Assembly (NCBI RefSeq): GCF_902167145.1
Contig: NC_050098.1
Location: forward strand, 114,180,207-114,244,206
From: Zea mays
Lineage: Eukaryota; Streptophyta; Magnoliopsida; Poales; Poaceae
Direction: 5' to 3'
Length of the DNA: 64,000 bases
The notes under the pieces were generated by a model, which worked only from the letters and a program-made list of their open reading frames with translations, had not been told where the DNA came from and ran no database searches. Shown here piece by piece: positions 33,598 to 45,664 of the stretch (positions within the stretch are counted from its first letter, which is position 1; each line of letters starts with the position of its first letter). Both the position numbers and the translations under genes were made by a program.

Positions 33598-33609
33598 TGG
33601 TATCAGAGC
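33598..33609 (+). other. Primer-binding site of the copia element
   Basis: TGGTATCAGAGC, the perfect initiator-Met tRNA complement, begins two bases after the LTR end. Confidence 0.9.
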
Positions 33610-33643
33610 TCGATACTTCATTAGAGTCTAACCACTCGAAGTG

Positions 33644-36136
33644 ATGTCGGGAGATCACGCCAAGAGGGAGATCGTGACCGGCGAGAAGGCACAAGCCATG
33701 GGAAGGCTACATCAAGGGAGTCCAGCAACAAGCTAAAGGAGGGATCACCTCCTCACAAGTCGCATCGGAGTGGCGACAAGTAAAAGAAGATAAAGAAGGT
33801 GGTTTACTACAAGACCGATTCATCATCACCTTCTACATCCAGCTCCGACGCGTCGTCCGTCACTTCTAAGCGCCATGAGCGCAAGAAGTATAGTAAGATG
33901 CCACTTCGTTATCCCCGCATTTCTAGACGCACTCCTTTACTTTCTGTCCCACTAGGCAAACCACCCGTTTTTGATGGTGAAGATTATTGTATGTGGAGTG
34001 ATAAAATGGGGCATCACCTAACCTCACTCCACGCTAGCATATGGGACATTATTGAATTTGGAGCGTAGGTACCATCGATAGGGGACGAGGGCTACGACTC
34101 AGACGAGGTCGCCCAAATCAAGCATTTTGATTCCCAAGCAACTACTATACTCCTCGCCTCTCTATGTCGAGAGGAGTATAATAAGGTGCAAGTGTTAAAG
34201 AGTGCCAAGGAGATTTGGGACGTACTCAAAACCGCGCACGAAGGAGATGAGGTGACCAAGATCACCAAGCGGGAGACGATCGAGGGGGAGCTCGATCGAT
34301 TCGTCCTCATCCAAGGAGAGGAGCCACAAGCAATGTACAACCGGCTCAAGACCTTGGTCAACCAAGTGCGCAACCTCGGGAGCACAAAATGGGATGACCA
34401 TGAAATGGTCAAGGTTATTCTAAGATCACTCGTTTTTTCGCAATCCTACGCAAGTTCAATTAATACATGGTGATCCTAGATATAAGCTAATGTCTCTCGA
34501 GGAGGTTATAGGGAAGTTTATGAGCTTTGAACTAATAGTCAAAGGCTCCAAACACATCGTTAACTTGGAGCAAGGCACCACCTCCACATCTAAGGTGCAA
34601 CCCGTCGCATTCAAGGCGACGGACGAAGAGAAGAAGGAATCTACACCAAGTAGAATTCCAATCGACGCCTCCAAGCTTGACAATGAGGAAATGGCGCTCA
34701 TCATCAAGAGCTTCCGTCAAATCCTCAAGAAAAGGAGGGGGAAAGACAACAAACCCTGCTCCAAAAGGGTGTGCTACAAGTGTGGTAAGCACGGTCATTT
34801 TATTGCAAAATGTCCAATGTCAAGTGATAGTGACAGGGGCGACGACAAGAAGGGAAAGGGAAAGGAAAAGAAGAAGTACTACAAGAAGAAGGGCGGTGAT
34901 GCCCACGTGTGTCGGGAATGGGACTCCGACATGAGCTCCACCGACTCTTCCTTCGATGAGGACGCCGCCAACATCGCCATCAACAAGGGACTTCTCTTCC
35001 CCAACATCGGCCACAAGTGCCTCATGGCAAAGGATGGAAAAAGGAAGAAGGTAAAGTCTAGAGCCTCTACAAAATACACAACATCTAGTGATGAGGCTAG
35101 CTCTAGTGATGTTGAGGATGATTTGCTCACACTTTTTGCCAACCTTAACATGCAACAAAAAGAGAAATTAAATGAATTGATAGGAGCTATTCATGAGAAG
35201 GATGAACTTTTGGATAGCCAAGAGGAATTTCTTATTAAGGAAAATAAAAAGCATGTTAAGGTGAAGAATGCTTATGCTCAGGAAGTAGAGAAAATGAAAA
35301 AAATAACTAATGAGCTTAGCATTTGCCATGACACTATTTCCAACCTTTGAAATGAGAATGCTAATTTAATTGCTAAGGTTGAAAAATCTAATGTTTGCAA
35401 TGATTCAATTATCAGTCTTAAGAATGAAAATGCTAGTTTAATTGCAAAGATTGATAAATTGAATGGATCTCTTTCTAGCCTTAGAACTGAGAATGACAAT
35501 TTAATTTCCAAGGCTAAAGATTTAAATGTTTGCAATGTTTCTATTTCAAATCTTAGAAATGAAAATGCTATTTTACATGCTAAGGTTGATGAACTAAATA
35601 CTTGCAAACCCTCTACATCTATTGGTGATCATGTTTCTATTTGTACTAGATGTAGAGATATTGACGTTGATGCTATTCATGATCACCATGCTTTAATTAA
35701 ACAACAAAATGATCACATAGCTCAACTAACTGCTAAACTTAATGAGCATGAAATTGAGAATGAAAAATTTAAATTTGCTAGAAGCATGCTCTATAATGGG
35801 AGACACCCTGGCATTAAGGATGCATTGGTTTCCAACAGGGAAGCAATGTCAAACTTAATGCCCCTAAAAGATTGTCTAATTTTGTTAAGGGCAAGGCTCC
35901 CATGGCTTAAGATAACGAGGGTTACATTTTATATCCTGTTGGTTATCCTGAGCATAAGATTAAGAGAATTCATGCTAGGAAACCTCATAATGTTTCACAC
36001 CATGCTTTTATGTATAAAAATGAGGATTCTAGTTCTAGGCATTCTAACTATGTTAAAATGCCCAAGAAGAAATCTCCTACTGCATCAAATAAATCTAATG
36101 TTTCATTTAAAACTTTTGATGCATCTTATGTTTTAA
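33644..36136 (+). CDS. Copia gag and adjoining coiled-coil region (several stops)
   Basis: The frame opens at ATG 33644 (MSGDHAKREIVTGEK) with a frame change before 33800. The capsid (UBN2-type) region shows KPPVFDGEDYCMWSDKMGHH and ALEGDEV-like blocks around 34186-34473. The CCHC knuckle CYKCGKHGHFIAKC is at about 34771-34812. Downstream, Asn/Leu/Lys-rich coiled-coil repeats (about 35150-35800) follow, as in Sire-type gags. Stops at 34066-34068, 34471-34473 and 35348-35350 break the frame, so no intact gag can be made from a single frame. Confidence 0.8.
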
Positions 36137-36288
36137 CTAACAAATCTGGCAAAGTAGTTGCTAAATATGTTGGGGGCAAACACAAGGGCTCCAAGACTTG
36201 TGTTTGGGTACCCAAGGTGCTTGTTTCTAACGTGAAAGACCCAAGTCTATTTGGGTACCTAAGAACAAGGCCTAAAATTGTTTTGCAG

Positions 36289-36795
36289 GTTTATGCATCC
36301 GGGGGCTCAAGTTGGACCATTGACAGCGGATGCACAAACCACATGACAGGGGAGAAAAGGATGTTCTCCTCCTATGAGAAAAACGAAGATCCCCAAAGAG
36401 CTATCACATTCGGGGATTGAAATCAAGGTTTGGTCCAAGGACTTGGTAAAATTGCAATATCTCCTGACCATTCTATTTCCAATGTTTTTCTTGTAGATTC
36501 TTTAGATTACAACTTGCTTTCTGTTTCTCAATTATGCAATATGGGCTACAACTGTCTTTTTATAGATGTAGGTGTTACTGTCTTTAGAAGAAGTGATGAT
36601 TCAGTAGCATTTAAGGGAGTGTTAGAGGGTCAGCTATACTTAGTTGATTTCAATAGAGCTGAACTTGACACTTGCTTAATTGCTAAGACTAATATGGGTT
36701 GGCTCTGGCATCGCTGACTAGCCCATGTTGGGATGAAGAATCTTCACAAGCTTCTAAAGGGAGAACACATTTTGGGACTAACAAATGTTCATTTT
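36289..36795 (+). CDS. Copia protease and GAG-pre-integrase domain, truncated by deletion
   Basis: The protease active site DSGCTNHMTG is at about 36322-36351, followed by a TGA at 36418-36420. The next piece, 36430-36717, has the NLLSVSQLC block and ends WLWHR before a TGA. Three codons further is LAHVGMKNLHKLLKG, the HHCC start of the integrase region. The sequence then runs at about 36795 into LTR sequence. Everything between this and the last third of the 3' LTR has been deleted. Confidence 0.85.
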
Positions 36796-36802
36796 GGGAC
36801 TA

Positions 36803-37374
36803 ATAAATACCCCCCAACCACCACCACTCAAAGCATCCAAGTTTTTCAGACATCTCATTCAATACAAGAGCTAGTATAATCAATACAAGGCACAATTCAA
36901 AAGAATCAAAGCCTCTCCAAGTCCCAAATTCACTCCAAAATCCTAGTGACTAGAGAGAGTGTTTTGCTCGTGTTCTTTGAGCTCTTGTTCTTGGATTGCT
37001 TTCTTCTTCCTCTTTCTTGTTCTCAAGCAACTTGTAATCAAAGCAAGAGACACTAAGTTTGTAGTGGTCCTTGCGGGGTCTAAGTGACCCATATGATTAA
37101 GGACAAAGCTCACTCGGTCTAAGTGATCGTTTGAGAGAGGGAAAGAGTTCAAAGAGACCCGGTCTTTGTGACCACCTCAACGGGGACTAGGTTCTCAAGA
37201 ACCGAACCTCGATAAAACAAATCACCATGTCATCCGCCTTATTTCTTGGTTGATTTGTTTTTGCCCTCTCTTTCGGACTCGGTTTTAATTCTAACGCTAA
37301 CCTCGGCTTGTAGTCTGGGTTAAGTTTATAAATTTCAGATTCCGCCTATTCACCCCCCCTCTAGACGACTTTCT
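36803..37374 (+). repeat. Truncated 3' LTR of the copia element
   Basis: It matches 33025-33595 in the 5' LTR from the AAATACCCCC box to the LTR end, and the first 0.6 kb is absent. The junction at 36768-36805 carries two copies of CATTTTGGGACTAA(C/T)AAAT. Confidence 0.85.
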
Positions 37375-39274
37375 CATGGACTGCAAAAATGCTGTTGTAT
37401 TTGACGATAAAGAACAAATCATATCTCATCTGGTATGCCGAGGATTTATGAAGGATTACATTATTTGGACAAAGCATGGAGAAGGTAGCTCTTCGCCTTA
37501 TACAACTAGAAACCCTGCGAACATCGACGACATATTTTTGTTTGTTCAGACACAACAACCTCTTCCACATAGCAAACATATAGTGCCAAATGTTACTGAT
37601 CATGGTTACGCTGGAGGAAATGAACGTGATAGAACTCATGTTCTACCAAATGTTATGGATGAGGAAGACACAGAGTTGTTAGAGGAAATATTGTGTCCTC
37701 ATACAGATCCATAGATATTCTTCATAAAAGGTATGGAGTCCCTGATGAAAGCAACAGAAGAGCCTTTGTGCGACGAGTCTAAGGGTTGTACCAAAGAGTT
37801 CACGACGCTTTGGTCTATGCTAAAGTTGTTGATGTTAAAAGCTAGATATGGTTTGTCTGATGCTGGCTTAGATGCGTTCTTAAGTATTATCACAGACATA
37901 CTTCTAAAGGAGAATAAAGTGTCTGCTAACACATACTATGAAGATAAACTAATCAGTCTGCTCACTATGGGTGTGGGGAAGATCCACGTGTGTAGAAATC
38001 ATTGTATTCTTTATCGAGGTGATGATTATAAAGACTTGGAGAGCTTCCCAAAGTGCGGTGCAAGTAGGTACAATACAAATAAAGACTATCAAGAGGAAGA
38101 GTGTGTTGCATATGTGTCTAAAGGGAAAAAGCGAAAGAAAGCCCAAAAGAAGACCCAACAAAGTTCAAATCCCATGAGCAAAAAAAGAAGTAAACTATTA
38201 TGCGCTCAAAAAGATTCCTGCTTTGGTGATGTGGTACTTCTCCATCATTGATCAATTGAGGTGTTTGTTCACTAACCCTAAGGATGCTAAACTTATGAGC
38301 TAGCATGCTTCTGATGAGCACAAAAATGATAGGAAGCTTCGACATCCAGCCGACGGGATGAAGTGGCAAGAATTCAATAACAACCACCGAGACTTTGCCG
38401 ATGAACCAAGAAATGTTAGGTTCGCACTGAGTTCTAATGGAATGAATCCATTTGCTGAGAGGAGCAGCAAGCATAACACATGGCCAGTGATCCTCACCAT
38501 CTACAACATTCCTCCATGGTTGATGCAGAAACAAAAGTACATTTTGCTAACCATCCTTATTTCTAGACCTACATAACCTGGAGTTGACATGGATGTATTT
38601 TTGGAGCTCTTACAGGAGGATAGGAAAATATTATGGGAAACGAGTGTTCAAATGTTGGACGAGTATTGTTAAGATTCATTCACATTGAGAGCAATTATTT
38701 TTGTTACGATCAATGATTACCCTGCTCTCTTCACATTATCAGGCCAGTTTAAGGGAAAGGTTAGTTGCACAGTATGCATTGATGGAACTGCTTACGTGTC
38801 CCTTTCTACATTTAAGAAGATAGTGTAAATGAGGCATAAACGCTTTTTATTGAAAGGACACAAGTACCACATGCAAAAGATGGATAAGTACTTCGACAAT
38901 AATGATGAACTATATTCTACTGCTCCATCGCGTAACAATAAAGGTCATAGAGTTTTTGAAAGAGTCAAGATTCTCAAATTTGTTTTCGGGAAGAATACAA
39001 CAGACAGAAAAACAAGGAAGGATGCCAAACCAGCTTTGGGGGCTACAAGCAAGAAGTCTATTTTCTTCGAGTATTTGCCTTACTGGAAAGAGTTATATGT
39101 GTAGCACGCGATCGATGGTATGCACATTTAGAAGAACATGTTTGAAAGCATAATTGGCACCTTCCTAGACATAAAGGGCAAAACAAAAGAATGGCTCAAT
39201 TCATGCATGGACTTGGTAAATTTAGGCATAAAAAAGAACTACATCCTATTCCTTAAGAAAATGAGAAGTACCAT
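37375..39274 (+). pseudogene. TNP2 transposase, middle piece
   Basis: Frames at 37376-37714, 37733-38251, 38358-38576 and 38829-39104 carry consecutive TNP2 blocks: the rest of the transposase-associated domain (VCRGFMKDYIIWTKHGEG), LLMLKARYGLSDAGLDAFL, the IHVCRNHCILYRGDDYKDL zinc-type block, then RNVRFALSSNGMNPF and the PPWLMQKQKY block of the Transposase_21 (TNP2) domain. Frameshifts and stops separate them, and parts of the catalytic core between 38580 and 38830 are degenerate. The last codons before 39274 include a stop and lead straight into the frame at 58136, which fixes the CRM insertion point. Confidence 0.8.
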
Positions 39275-40380
39275 TGATGTGACCATACCAGCATCGTCAA
39301 CCTTACCGACCATTCGTACTGGACCTATCACTCGAAGCCGAGCAAAAATGATACAACAAGAGGTGCACACACTACTTTATGAATTTTAATTAAACACTAA
39401 TAAGAACTTTATGCTACCTAAGTCATGTATGTTGATATTTCTTAGGTTTAGCAAAGAGGAAGGACATAATATATCAAGGGCGAATCAGAGAGAAGAGCTA
39501 TGTTCGAGTCAGTCCAGCGCAACAGAACCGTCCAGAAGAAACAGTCATATCTTTTGATTCCCAAAAGCTATGAAGGCCCATAAGTAAATTTTGGAAAGCT
39601 CTTGAAGTCTAGTTTCCAATGCTTCTAAGGCCGACTTAATTAGATCTCCCAGCAAGGTGGCCGACCTACTTTAGTGCTGACTGGTCAGAAGGTCAACAGT
39701 CTGCTTGATGACCATGTTTACATATTAAACTGCATCATTCTACCAAGTTTCATTAGGCATGGTATAGATGGTTAGAAAGCTTACGAAGTCAGCTTTCCAA
39801 TGCATCTAGCCCCATGCCATTTGGAGACTACTAGGAGAAGTTATTATCAAAATATTGAAGGCTGCCATTTCATTAGGCATGCTATAGATGGTGAGAAAGC
39901 TTATGAAGTCAGCTTTCTTAGGTTGTAACTAGTATAAATACCCCCTATGTCTATGATGTAAAACAACTTTGGATAACGTTTGATGATTTGATAATCCAAG
40001 TGATTACCGCAGCCGAGCTACTGAGTGTTTACTCTACCCTTGTTCTTCCTTGTTCTTCTGGACTTGTGAAGAGATTCCTCTGGGATCCACTAGTTCGTGC
40101 CTTGCGAGTTCCACTACGGCTGCCTCGCATTGTGTGGATTAGCTCTGGTTGTGGTTCTGCGATCGTTCAGAGATCGAGTTGAAGTCTACATGCTTTCGGT
40201 GTCTCTCTCCCCGTCGCTTGGTCATCTCCGACCTTGGTCAGGTATAAAGTCAGTTACTCGCTGTTCTTCAGCAAATTTACCTTGTTATTCCGTTACTTTT
40301 ATATCCAACCATCCTATTTATCAACCTACTGTTGTGAAGATCAGGCCACCCTAGTACCAAATATAACTCGATACCTGTCA
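39275..40380 (+). repeat. 5' LTR of the CRM-like element, carrying the polyprotein tail sequence
   Basis: It starts TGATGTGACCATACC and ends ATACCTGTCA. The first 115 bases encode a tail with RTGPITRSRAKMIQQEVHTL, the type of sequence that ends the polyprotein of CRM-like elements in the 3' LTR. A segment around TTTCATTAGGCATG...AAGTCAGCTTTC is present twice (about 39747-39806 and 39868-39921), while a stretch present at 57560-57680 in the other LTR is missing. TATA-like GTATAAATACCCC is at about 39932. Confidence 0.85.
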
Positions 40381-40382
40381 TC

Positions 40383-40394
40383 TGGTATCAAAGC
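40383..40394 (+). other. Primer-binding site of the CRM-like element
   Basis: TGGTATCAAAGC, two bases after the LTR end, is one mismatch from the initiator-Met primer site. Confidence 0.8.
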
Positions 40395-40998
40395 TTTCGT
40401 TGTCACGGTAGGTCTTACTGTCATCCACTTATTTATCACAGTGTTCATCCATCTTATATTTTGTTTTGTCCTATTGTCCAAAGCCACAAAAAAACCTATA
40501 GCCCCTTGGTGGTATTGTTACCTTGTGTTGTTTGAAGTTCCTCAAGTTGCTAGTTACCACCATCTTATTAATATTGTGTCATTGCATTTGATCTCTGCAC
40601 CCCATTAGTGTTATAAAAATAGAAAGAAAATAAGAAGAGAAAGAGGTCAAAAAAGGAAGTGAAAAAATTGAAAGGGGATTGTGTTGTAGTGTGTTGCTGA
40701 AAATTTCAATTTACATTGAGAATCTTTCTAGCAACAATTTCATATCTTTTTAGCACATCAACACACTTGGTTGACAGTACCATAGCCCACCTTGATCAGC
40801 CTTCTATAGCTCCACTAAAAAATCTGAACCGGGACGTTCGACTTGTGATCCTTTCGACCGCTCTACCACCTCTATCAAAGCTGTCACACCGACACCATCA
40901 GAGTCCTAGAGATCAGGAAAGAGCTTGGGTAAGTAAGAGGTGAGATCGAGTGTTCTACAAATACTTTCATATTCTACTTTTTCTTGCTTCCATCTAAC

Positions 40999-42300
40999 AT
41001 GGTAGGATCCAATTCGAGTGTCCACGGTGGAAACCATGGGGATGGAGAGCCCCCTGCTTCTCGGGCTGAATTGCATCACATGGTCGACTCACTCGTGGAG
41101 GCCATGGAAAGATGTTTAATGAGCGTCTACCTATGACAGGAGGTCGAAGGCTACATCATTGTGATCCAGAAGAATTTAACCGTGAAGAATCCAGAGATGA
41201 GAATTCTGGTTTCGGCCATGAATTTGATCCCTTCGGCGATGGCTGTAGAGGTTATGGTGATGGTCACCACGCTAATTTTGATAATTGCGTGGAAGGCGTC
41301 GTGCACACAGACACCGAGTAAGATTTGAAGACGAGGAGTTTGAAGACCATGATCATGAGGAAGGGTCTGATGAAAGTCCCTTTGCAAATGATGGAATGTT
41401 TGGTCGGCGTCATCATCACCGACATGCTGATTTTGAAAATAGAGACCATTATCATGGGCGTCGTCCTAGCAATGACCCAGACTATATTGCTCGAGTCAAG
41501 TTGGATATTCCTAAATTTACTGGAAAAGAAAGTGCAGATGAATATCTTAATTGGGCTAAGCAGTGTGATCAAATTTTCAGAGTTCACAAATTTTCAGATC
41601 AACACCGAGTGAACTTGGCCTCAGTCAAGTTTTCTGGTTATGCTCTCACTTGGTGGAATCAACTGCAAGAACATCAACTTAGATTGGGACTAAGACATTA
41701 ATACATGGGAAGAGATGAAGCGAGTGATGAAGTGGCGATTTGTTCCTTCCAGCTATGAGTGCGATCTTCGAAACCGATTGCAATTGTTGAAGCAAGGAAA
41801 GAAATCAGTTGATGAATATTTTAAGGAGATGGAGTTGCTATTAGTGCGGACTGGAATCAGAGAAGATCCGGAGTCAACCATGGCAAGATTTCTAGGCGGA
41901 CTCAATTAAGAGATTTCTGGATTTGTTAAGATGTTCACATACCATACCTTGCAAGATCTAGTTGATCAAGCAATGCGTATAGAGAGAAAAATTCAGCAAG
42001 AGTCACGTGGAAAATTTTATGCAAGTCATTATAATGTTGTCCCATGGCGCAAACAACAATCTAGTGCTTCTTTTGGTGGAGGACAATCCCAATGAAATGC
42101 AGTTATGTCTTCTCCATCCAATGGTACATCAAAGATGGCGGCTTCTATAGGGTCATTCCCTGCAAATAAGCAGCGGCCTGCTGCTAGTACATCAGACCTG
42201 ACTGAAGCTTTTGTCGCTACTTCTTCTACCCGTACAAGATAAATTGTGTGCCATAGGTGCCATGGTTGTGGGCACATTGCTGCTCAATGTCCAAGTAGAA
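40999..42300 (+). CDS. Gag of the CRM-like element (broken)
   Basis: From ATG 40999 (MVGSNSSVHGGNHGDG), gag continues through frame changes into 41285-41701 and 41715-41909. The capsid core has IPKFTGKESADEYLNWAKQC, FVPSSYECDLRNRLQ and QGKKSVDEYFKEMELL. A CCHC-type knuckle CHGCGHIAAQC is at about 42259-42291. Stops at 41699-41701, 41907-41909 and 42094 and others break it. The capsid pattern is that of CRM-type chromoviruses. Confidence 0.82.
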
Positions 42301-42445
42301 GAACAATGTTGTTGAATGAAAAAGGTGAATGGAATCAGACAATGATCCAGAAGATGATGGACCGAAGTTTGATGAAGAAATTCAACAGGAAGAGAATGAG
42401 ATCTAGCCAGAAGAAGGAGATCATAACTGTTTTATCTCTCTTCGA

Positions 42446-42793
42446 GTGCTAAGTGTGACTGCTGAAAGGGAAGAAAATGGACAGCGCCATAATCTTTTCC
42501 ATACCCGAGGTATGATCAAAGATAAGCTATGTCGCATCATTGTTGATAATGGTAGCTGCAACAACATTGCTAGTCAACAATTGGTGGACATATTGGAATT
42601 AAAATCAAGGCGTCATCCTAGCCCATATAAGATGCAATGGCTTAATAATTGTGGAGCGTTGCGTGTTAGCCACGTGGTGAATGCTCCTTTTTCTATTGGG
42701 ATGTACAATGATCATGTGGAATGTGACGTGGTCCCTATGCAAGCATGTCAATTGCTGCTAGGCCAACCTTGGTTATATGATCGTGATGTCTAG
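42446..42793 (+). CDS. Protease of the CRM-like element
   Basis: The active site region is RIIVDNGSCNNIAS (DNGS in place of DTGS) and the late block is QLLLGQPWLYDRDV, ending at a TAG at 42791-42793. It lies between the gag knuckle and reverse transcriptase. Confidence 0.82.
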   Translation: MLSVTAEREENGQRHNLFHTRGMIKDKLCRIIVDNGSCNNIASQQLVDILELKSRRHPSPYKMQWLNNCGALRVSHVVNAPFSIGMYNDHVECDVVPMQACQLLLGQPWLYDRDV

Positions 42794-42814
42794 ATTTTTG
42801 AAAGAACCAACAAG

Positions 42815-44088
42815 TTGTCTTTATTGTATAAAGGAGAGCGAATCTCTTTGCTTCCTTTGACACTAGAAGAAATTATGAAGGATGATCTAAAGAAGAAACA
42901 GCGAGAGAGCGAGAACCACTTGAGAGTGATCCACAAAAATAGTAAGGAAGAGTTTCCAAAGCCAAATAAAACTCCACAGCCTCTAATAACTAAGACACCG
43001 GGAAAAGAAGGATTAGTCATGATGACTAGGAAGGGGGATCTAAAAGAATTGAGTGAACCTAATGCCATGTTCTTTGTGCTCCTGTACAAGGACACCCTTC
43101 ATTCTACTAACAACTTCCCTCTACTTTGCTACTTTGCCAAGTATTGTCTTTGATGCATTACAGGAATATGAGGATGTGTTTCCTGATGAAGTGCCACCAG
43201 GGCTACCCCCTAAGAGAGGGATTGAACATCAAATAGACCTTATGTCTGACGCTTCCCTCCCAAATCGTGCTGCCTATCGCACCAACCCAGAAGAAACAAA
43301 GGAGATTCAACAACAAGTGGAAGAATTGGTTAAAAAGGGTAAGTACAAGAAAGTATTTCCCCTTGTGCTGTCCATGTCCTTCTAGTTACTAATAAAGATG
43401 GATCTTGGAGAATGTGCATGGATTGCCGAGCTATCAATAACATCACCATAAGGTATAGACATCCAATTCCTAGATTAGATGATATGCTTGATGAACTTAG
43501 TGGTGCTTTATTTTCACTAAAATTTACTTAAGAAGTGGCTATCATCAGATTCGTATGAAAGAGGGAGATGAATGGAAAACAACCTTTGAAACAAAATTTG
43601 GGTTGTATGGATGGTTGGTGATGCCCTTCGGGTTAACAAATGCACCTAGTACATTTATGAGATTGATGAATCATGTTCTTAGAACTTTCATTGGCAAGTT
43701 TGTTGTTGTCTATTTTGATGACATACTAATTTATAGTAAATCCCTTGATGAACATGTTGAACATATCTGAGATGTGCTTTTTGTCCTTCGAGAATAAAAA
43801 TTGTCTGCTAACCTTGAGAAGTGCACCTTTTGTACTGATAAGGTAGTGTTTCTTGGATTTGTTGTCTCAGTACAAGGTGTGGAGGTAGATGAAGAAAAGA
43901 TCAAAGATGAACGTGACTGGATGCCTCCACAGAATGTGAGCCAAGTGAGAAGCTTCCTTAGGCTCACTGGGTTTTACCTACGGTTTGTAAAAGACTTCAG
44001 TACTATTGTTGTTCCCATCAATGAATTGATAAAAAAGAAGTACCTTTCAAATGGGGAGAAGCACAACATAAGGCATTTGAAGAATTGA
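42815..44088 (+). CDS. Reverse transcriptase of the CRM-like element (broken)
   Basis: Pieces 42815-43153, 43053-43385, 43555-43770 and 43801-44088 carry [16 protein letters not shown], then [18 protein letters not shown] in another frame near 43420, [15 protein letters not shown], catalytic FDD in [12 protein letters not shown] and [14 protein letters not shown]. Frameshifts near 43350 and 43520 and stops at 43768-43770 and 43796 break it. Confidence 0.85.
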
Positions 44089-44094
44089 AGACAA

Positions 44095-44489
44095 AGTTAA
44101 CAACAGCCCTAGTTCTTGCACTCCCAAACTTCGGTAAGACATTTGAAATAGAATGTGATGCCAGTGGAATTGGGATCAGAGGCGTGCTCATGCAAGAACG
44201 AAGACCAATTGCCTAGATCAGTGAAAATCTAAGTGGTTTGACTCTAAATTATTCAGTTTATGATAAAGAATTATATGCTCTTGTTCGAGGTTTGGAAACT
44301 TGGCAACACTATCTTTTTCCTGAGGAATTTGTGATACATTCGGACCATGAGTCATTAAAACATCTTATAGAACAACTAAAACTAAATAGAAGGCATGCAA
44401 AATGGTGTGAATTTATTGAATTATTTCCCTATATTATCAAATACAAGAAAGGAAAAGATAATGTTGTAGCAGATGCTTTGTCTCGATGA
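44095..44489 (+). CDS. RNase H of the CRM-like element
   Basis: It contains [16 protein letters not shown] (catalytic Asp), then in the open piece 44238-44489 [19 protein letters not shown] (Glu) and [11 protein letters not shown] (Asp), ending [17 protein letters not shown] at about 44215 separates the two halves. Confidence 0.85.
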
Positions 44490-44639
44490 CATGCTTTGCT
44501 GACCCAACTCGATGCTAAAATTCTTGGATTAGAAAGTATAAAGGAATTATATCAGACTGACTCGTACTTTGTGGAGCCATATTCTAAGTGTTGTGATGGC
44601 AGAGGATGGGTAAATTTTCATTTTAATGATGGTTTTTTG

Positions 44640-45175
44640 TTCCAAGCTAATTAACTTTACATTCCAGAATGTTCTATTCGAATTTTACTTTTGTAGGAAG
44701 CTCACGCAGGAGGACTTATGGGTCATTTTGGCGCTAAGAAAATAGAGCAAGTGCTTACCAATAATTTCTTTTGGCCTAAAATGAGAAGGGATGTGGAGCG
44801 ACATGTCCTTCAATGCGAATCATGTCATAAAGCTAAGTCTCGTTTAAACCCTCATGGCTTATATACTCCACTACCTATTCCTAGTGTACCTTGGGAAGAC
44901 ATATCCATGGATTTTGTTCTTGGTTCACCATGAACCAAGCAGGGAAGGGATTCAATTTTTTGTTGTGGTTGATCAATTTAGCAAAATGGCACATTTTATT
45001 CCATGCCACAAAAGTGATGATGCTTCACATATTGCTAAATTGTTTTTCAAAGAAGTTCTTCGTTTACATGTGATTCCACAAACCATTGTTTCTGATCGTG
45101 ACACTAAATTTTTGAGTTACTTTTGGAAAATTTTGTGGGGAAAACTTGGGACACGACTACTGTTCTCTACAACGT
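44640..45175 (+). CDS. Integrase of the CRM-like element, first part
   Basis: The zinc finger is [14 protein letters not shown] and CESCHKAK in 44718-44933. The core follows with the first Asp in ISMDFVLG and the second in IVSDRDTKF, after one frame change near 44935. At 45171-45175 the coding sequence is cut by Tat element II; the third catalytic residue lies beyond it at 56465 onward. Confidence 0.85.
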
Positions 45176-45664
45176 TGTTGGGGCGAAGGCGAAGACGCCA
45201 CCCTTCGCTTGATGCCTTCGCCGTAATCGTTGGACCAACGGAGACAAGACAACGGGCAGGCTCACCCTTCGTCCCATTCGTCACCGGACGAAGACCTGTG
45301 ACGAGGTCGTCCCGTCTTGCGACCTCGTCCAGCACGCAGGCCCACGGCCACACGGCCCATTGTAACAGGCCCTGCGTGGCTGCTGCGCATTACGGGCCTA
45401 ATTTGTAAAGGCATCCCTGTAATTACGGTCTGTAACCCCGCTTTATGGGAATATTCCGGGGATAACCTAGGTGTCTGAGGGCACATGCGTCCTTAACACA
45501 GGACGCTGGGCACTAAGATACCTATAAATACCCCCACACAGTGCCCTTGAGAGGCTGGATGAACAAAGCTTTTGCCATCACGTGCTGAAACCCTGTTTGC
45601 GCTATTACACCCCCCCCCCCCCCCCCCCGTTGGATCAACTTGCGCCAGTGAGCAAGTTCCAACA
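45176..45664 (+). repeat. 5' LTR of Tat element II
   Basis: It runs from TGTTGGGGCGAAGG to GTTCCAACA, with a TATA box in CCTATAAATACCCCC near 45520-45534 and a 19-C run at 45610-45628 near its end. Confidence 0.93.

Larger units (their letters stand above)
32402..37374 (+). mobile_element. Ty1/copia retrotransposon (Sire/Maximus type), internally deleted
   Basis: A 4,973-base insertion flanked by CATGG (32397-32401, 37375-37379) inside the TNP2 gene. It has a 1.19 kb 5' LTR, iMet PBS, gag with zinc knuckle, protease and the GAG-pre-integrase domain. Coding then stops abruptly and only the last 0.57 kb of the 3' LTR remains, so integrase, reverse transcriptase and RNase H are gone. The final bases are TTTCT where the 5' LTR ends TTTCA. 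The LTR resembles maize Ji/Opie-type LTRs in its GGACTGTCC-rich block, as recalled, not searched. Confidence 0.88.
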
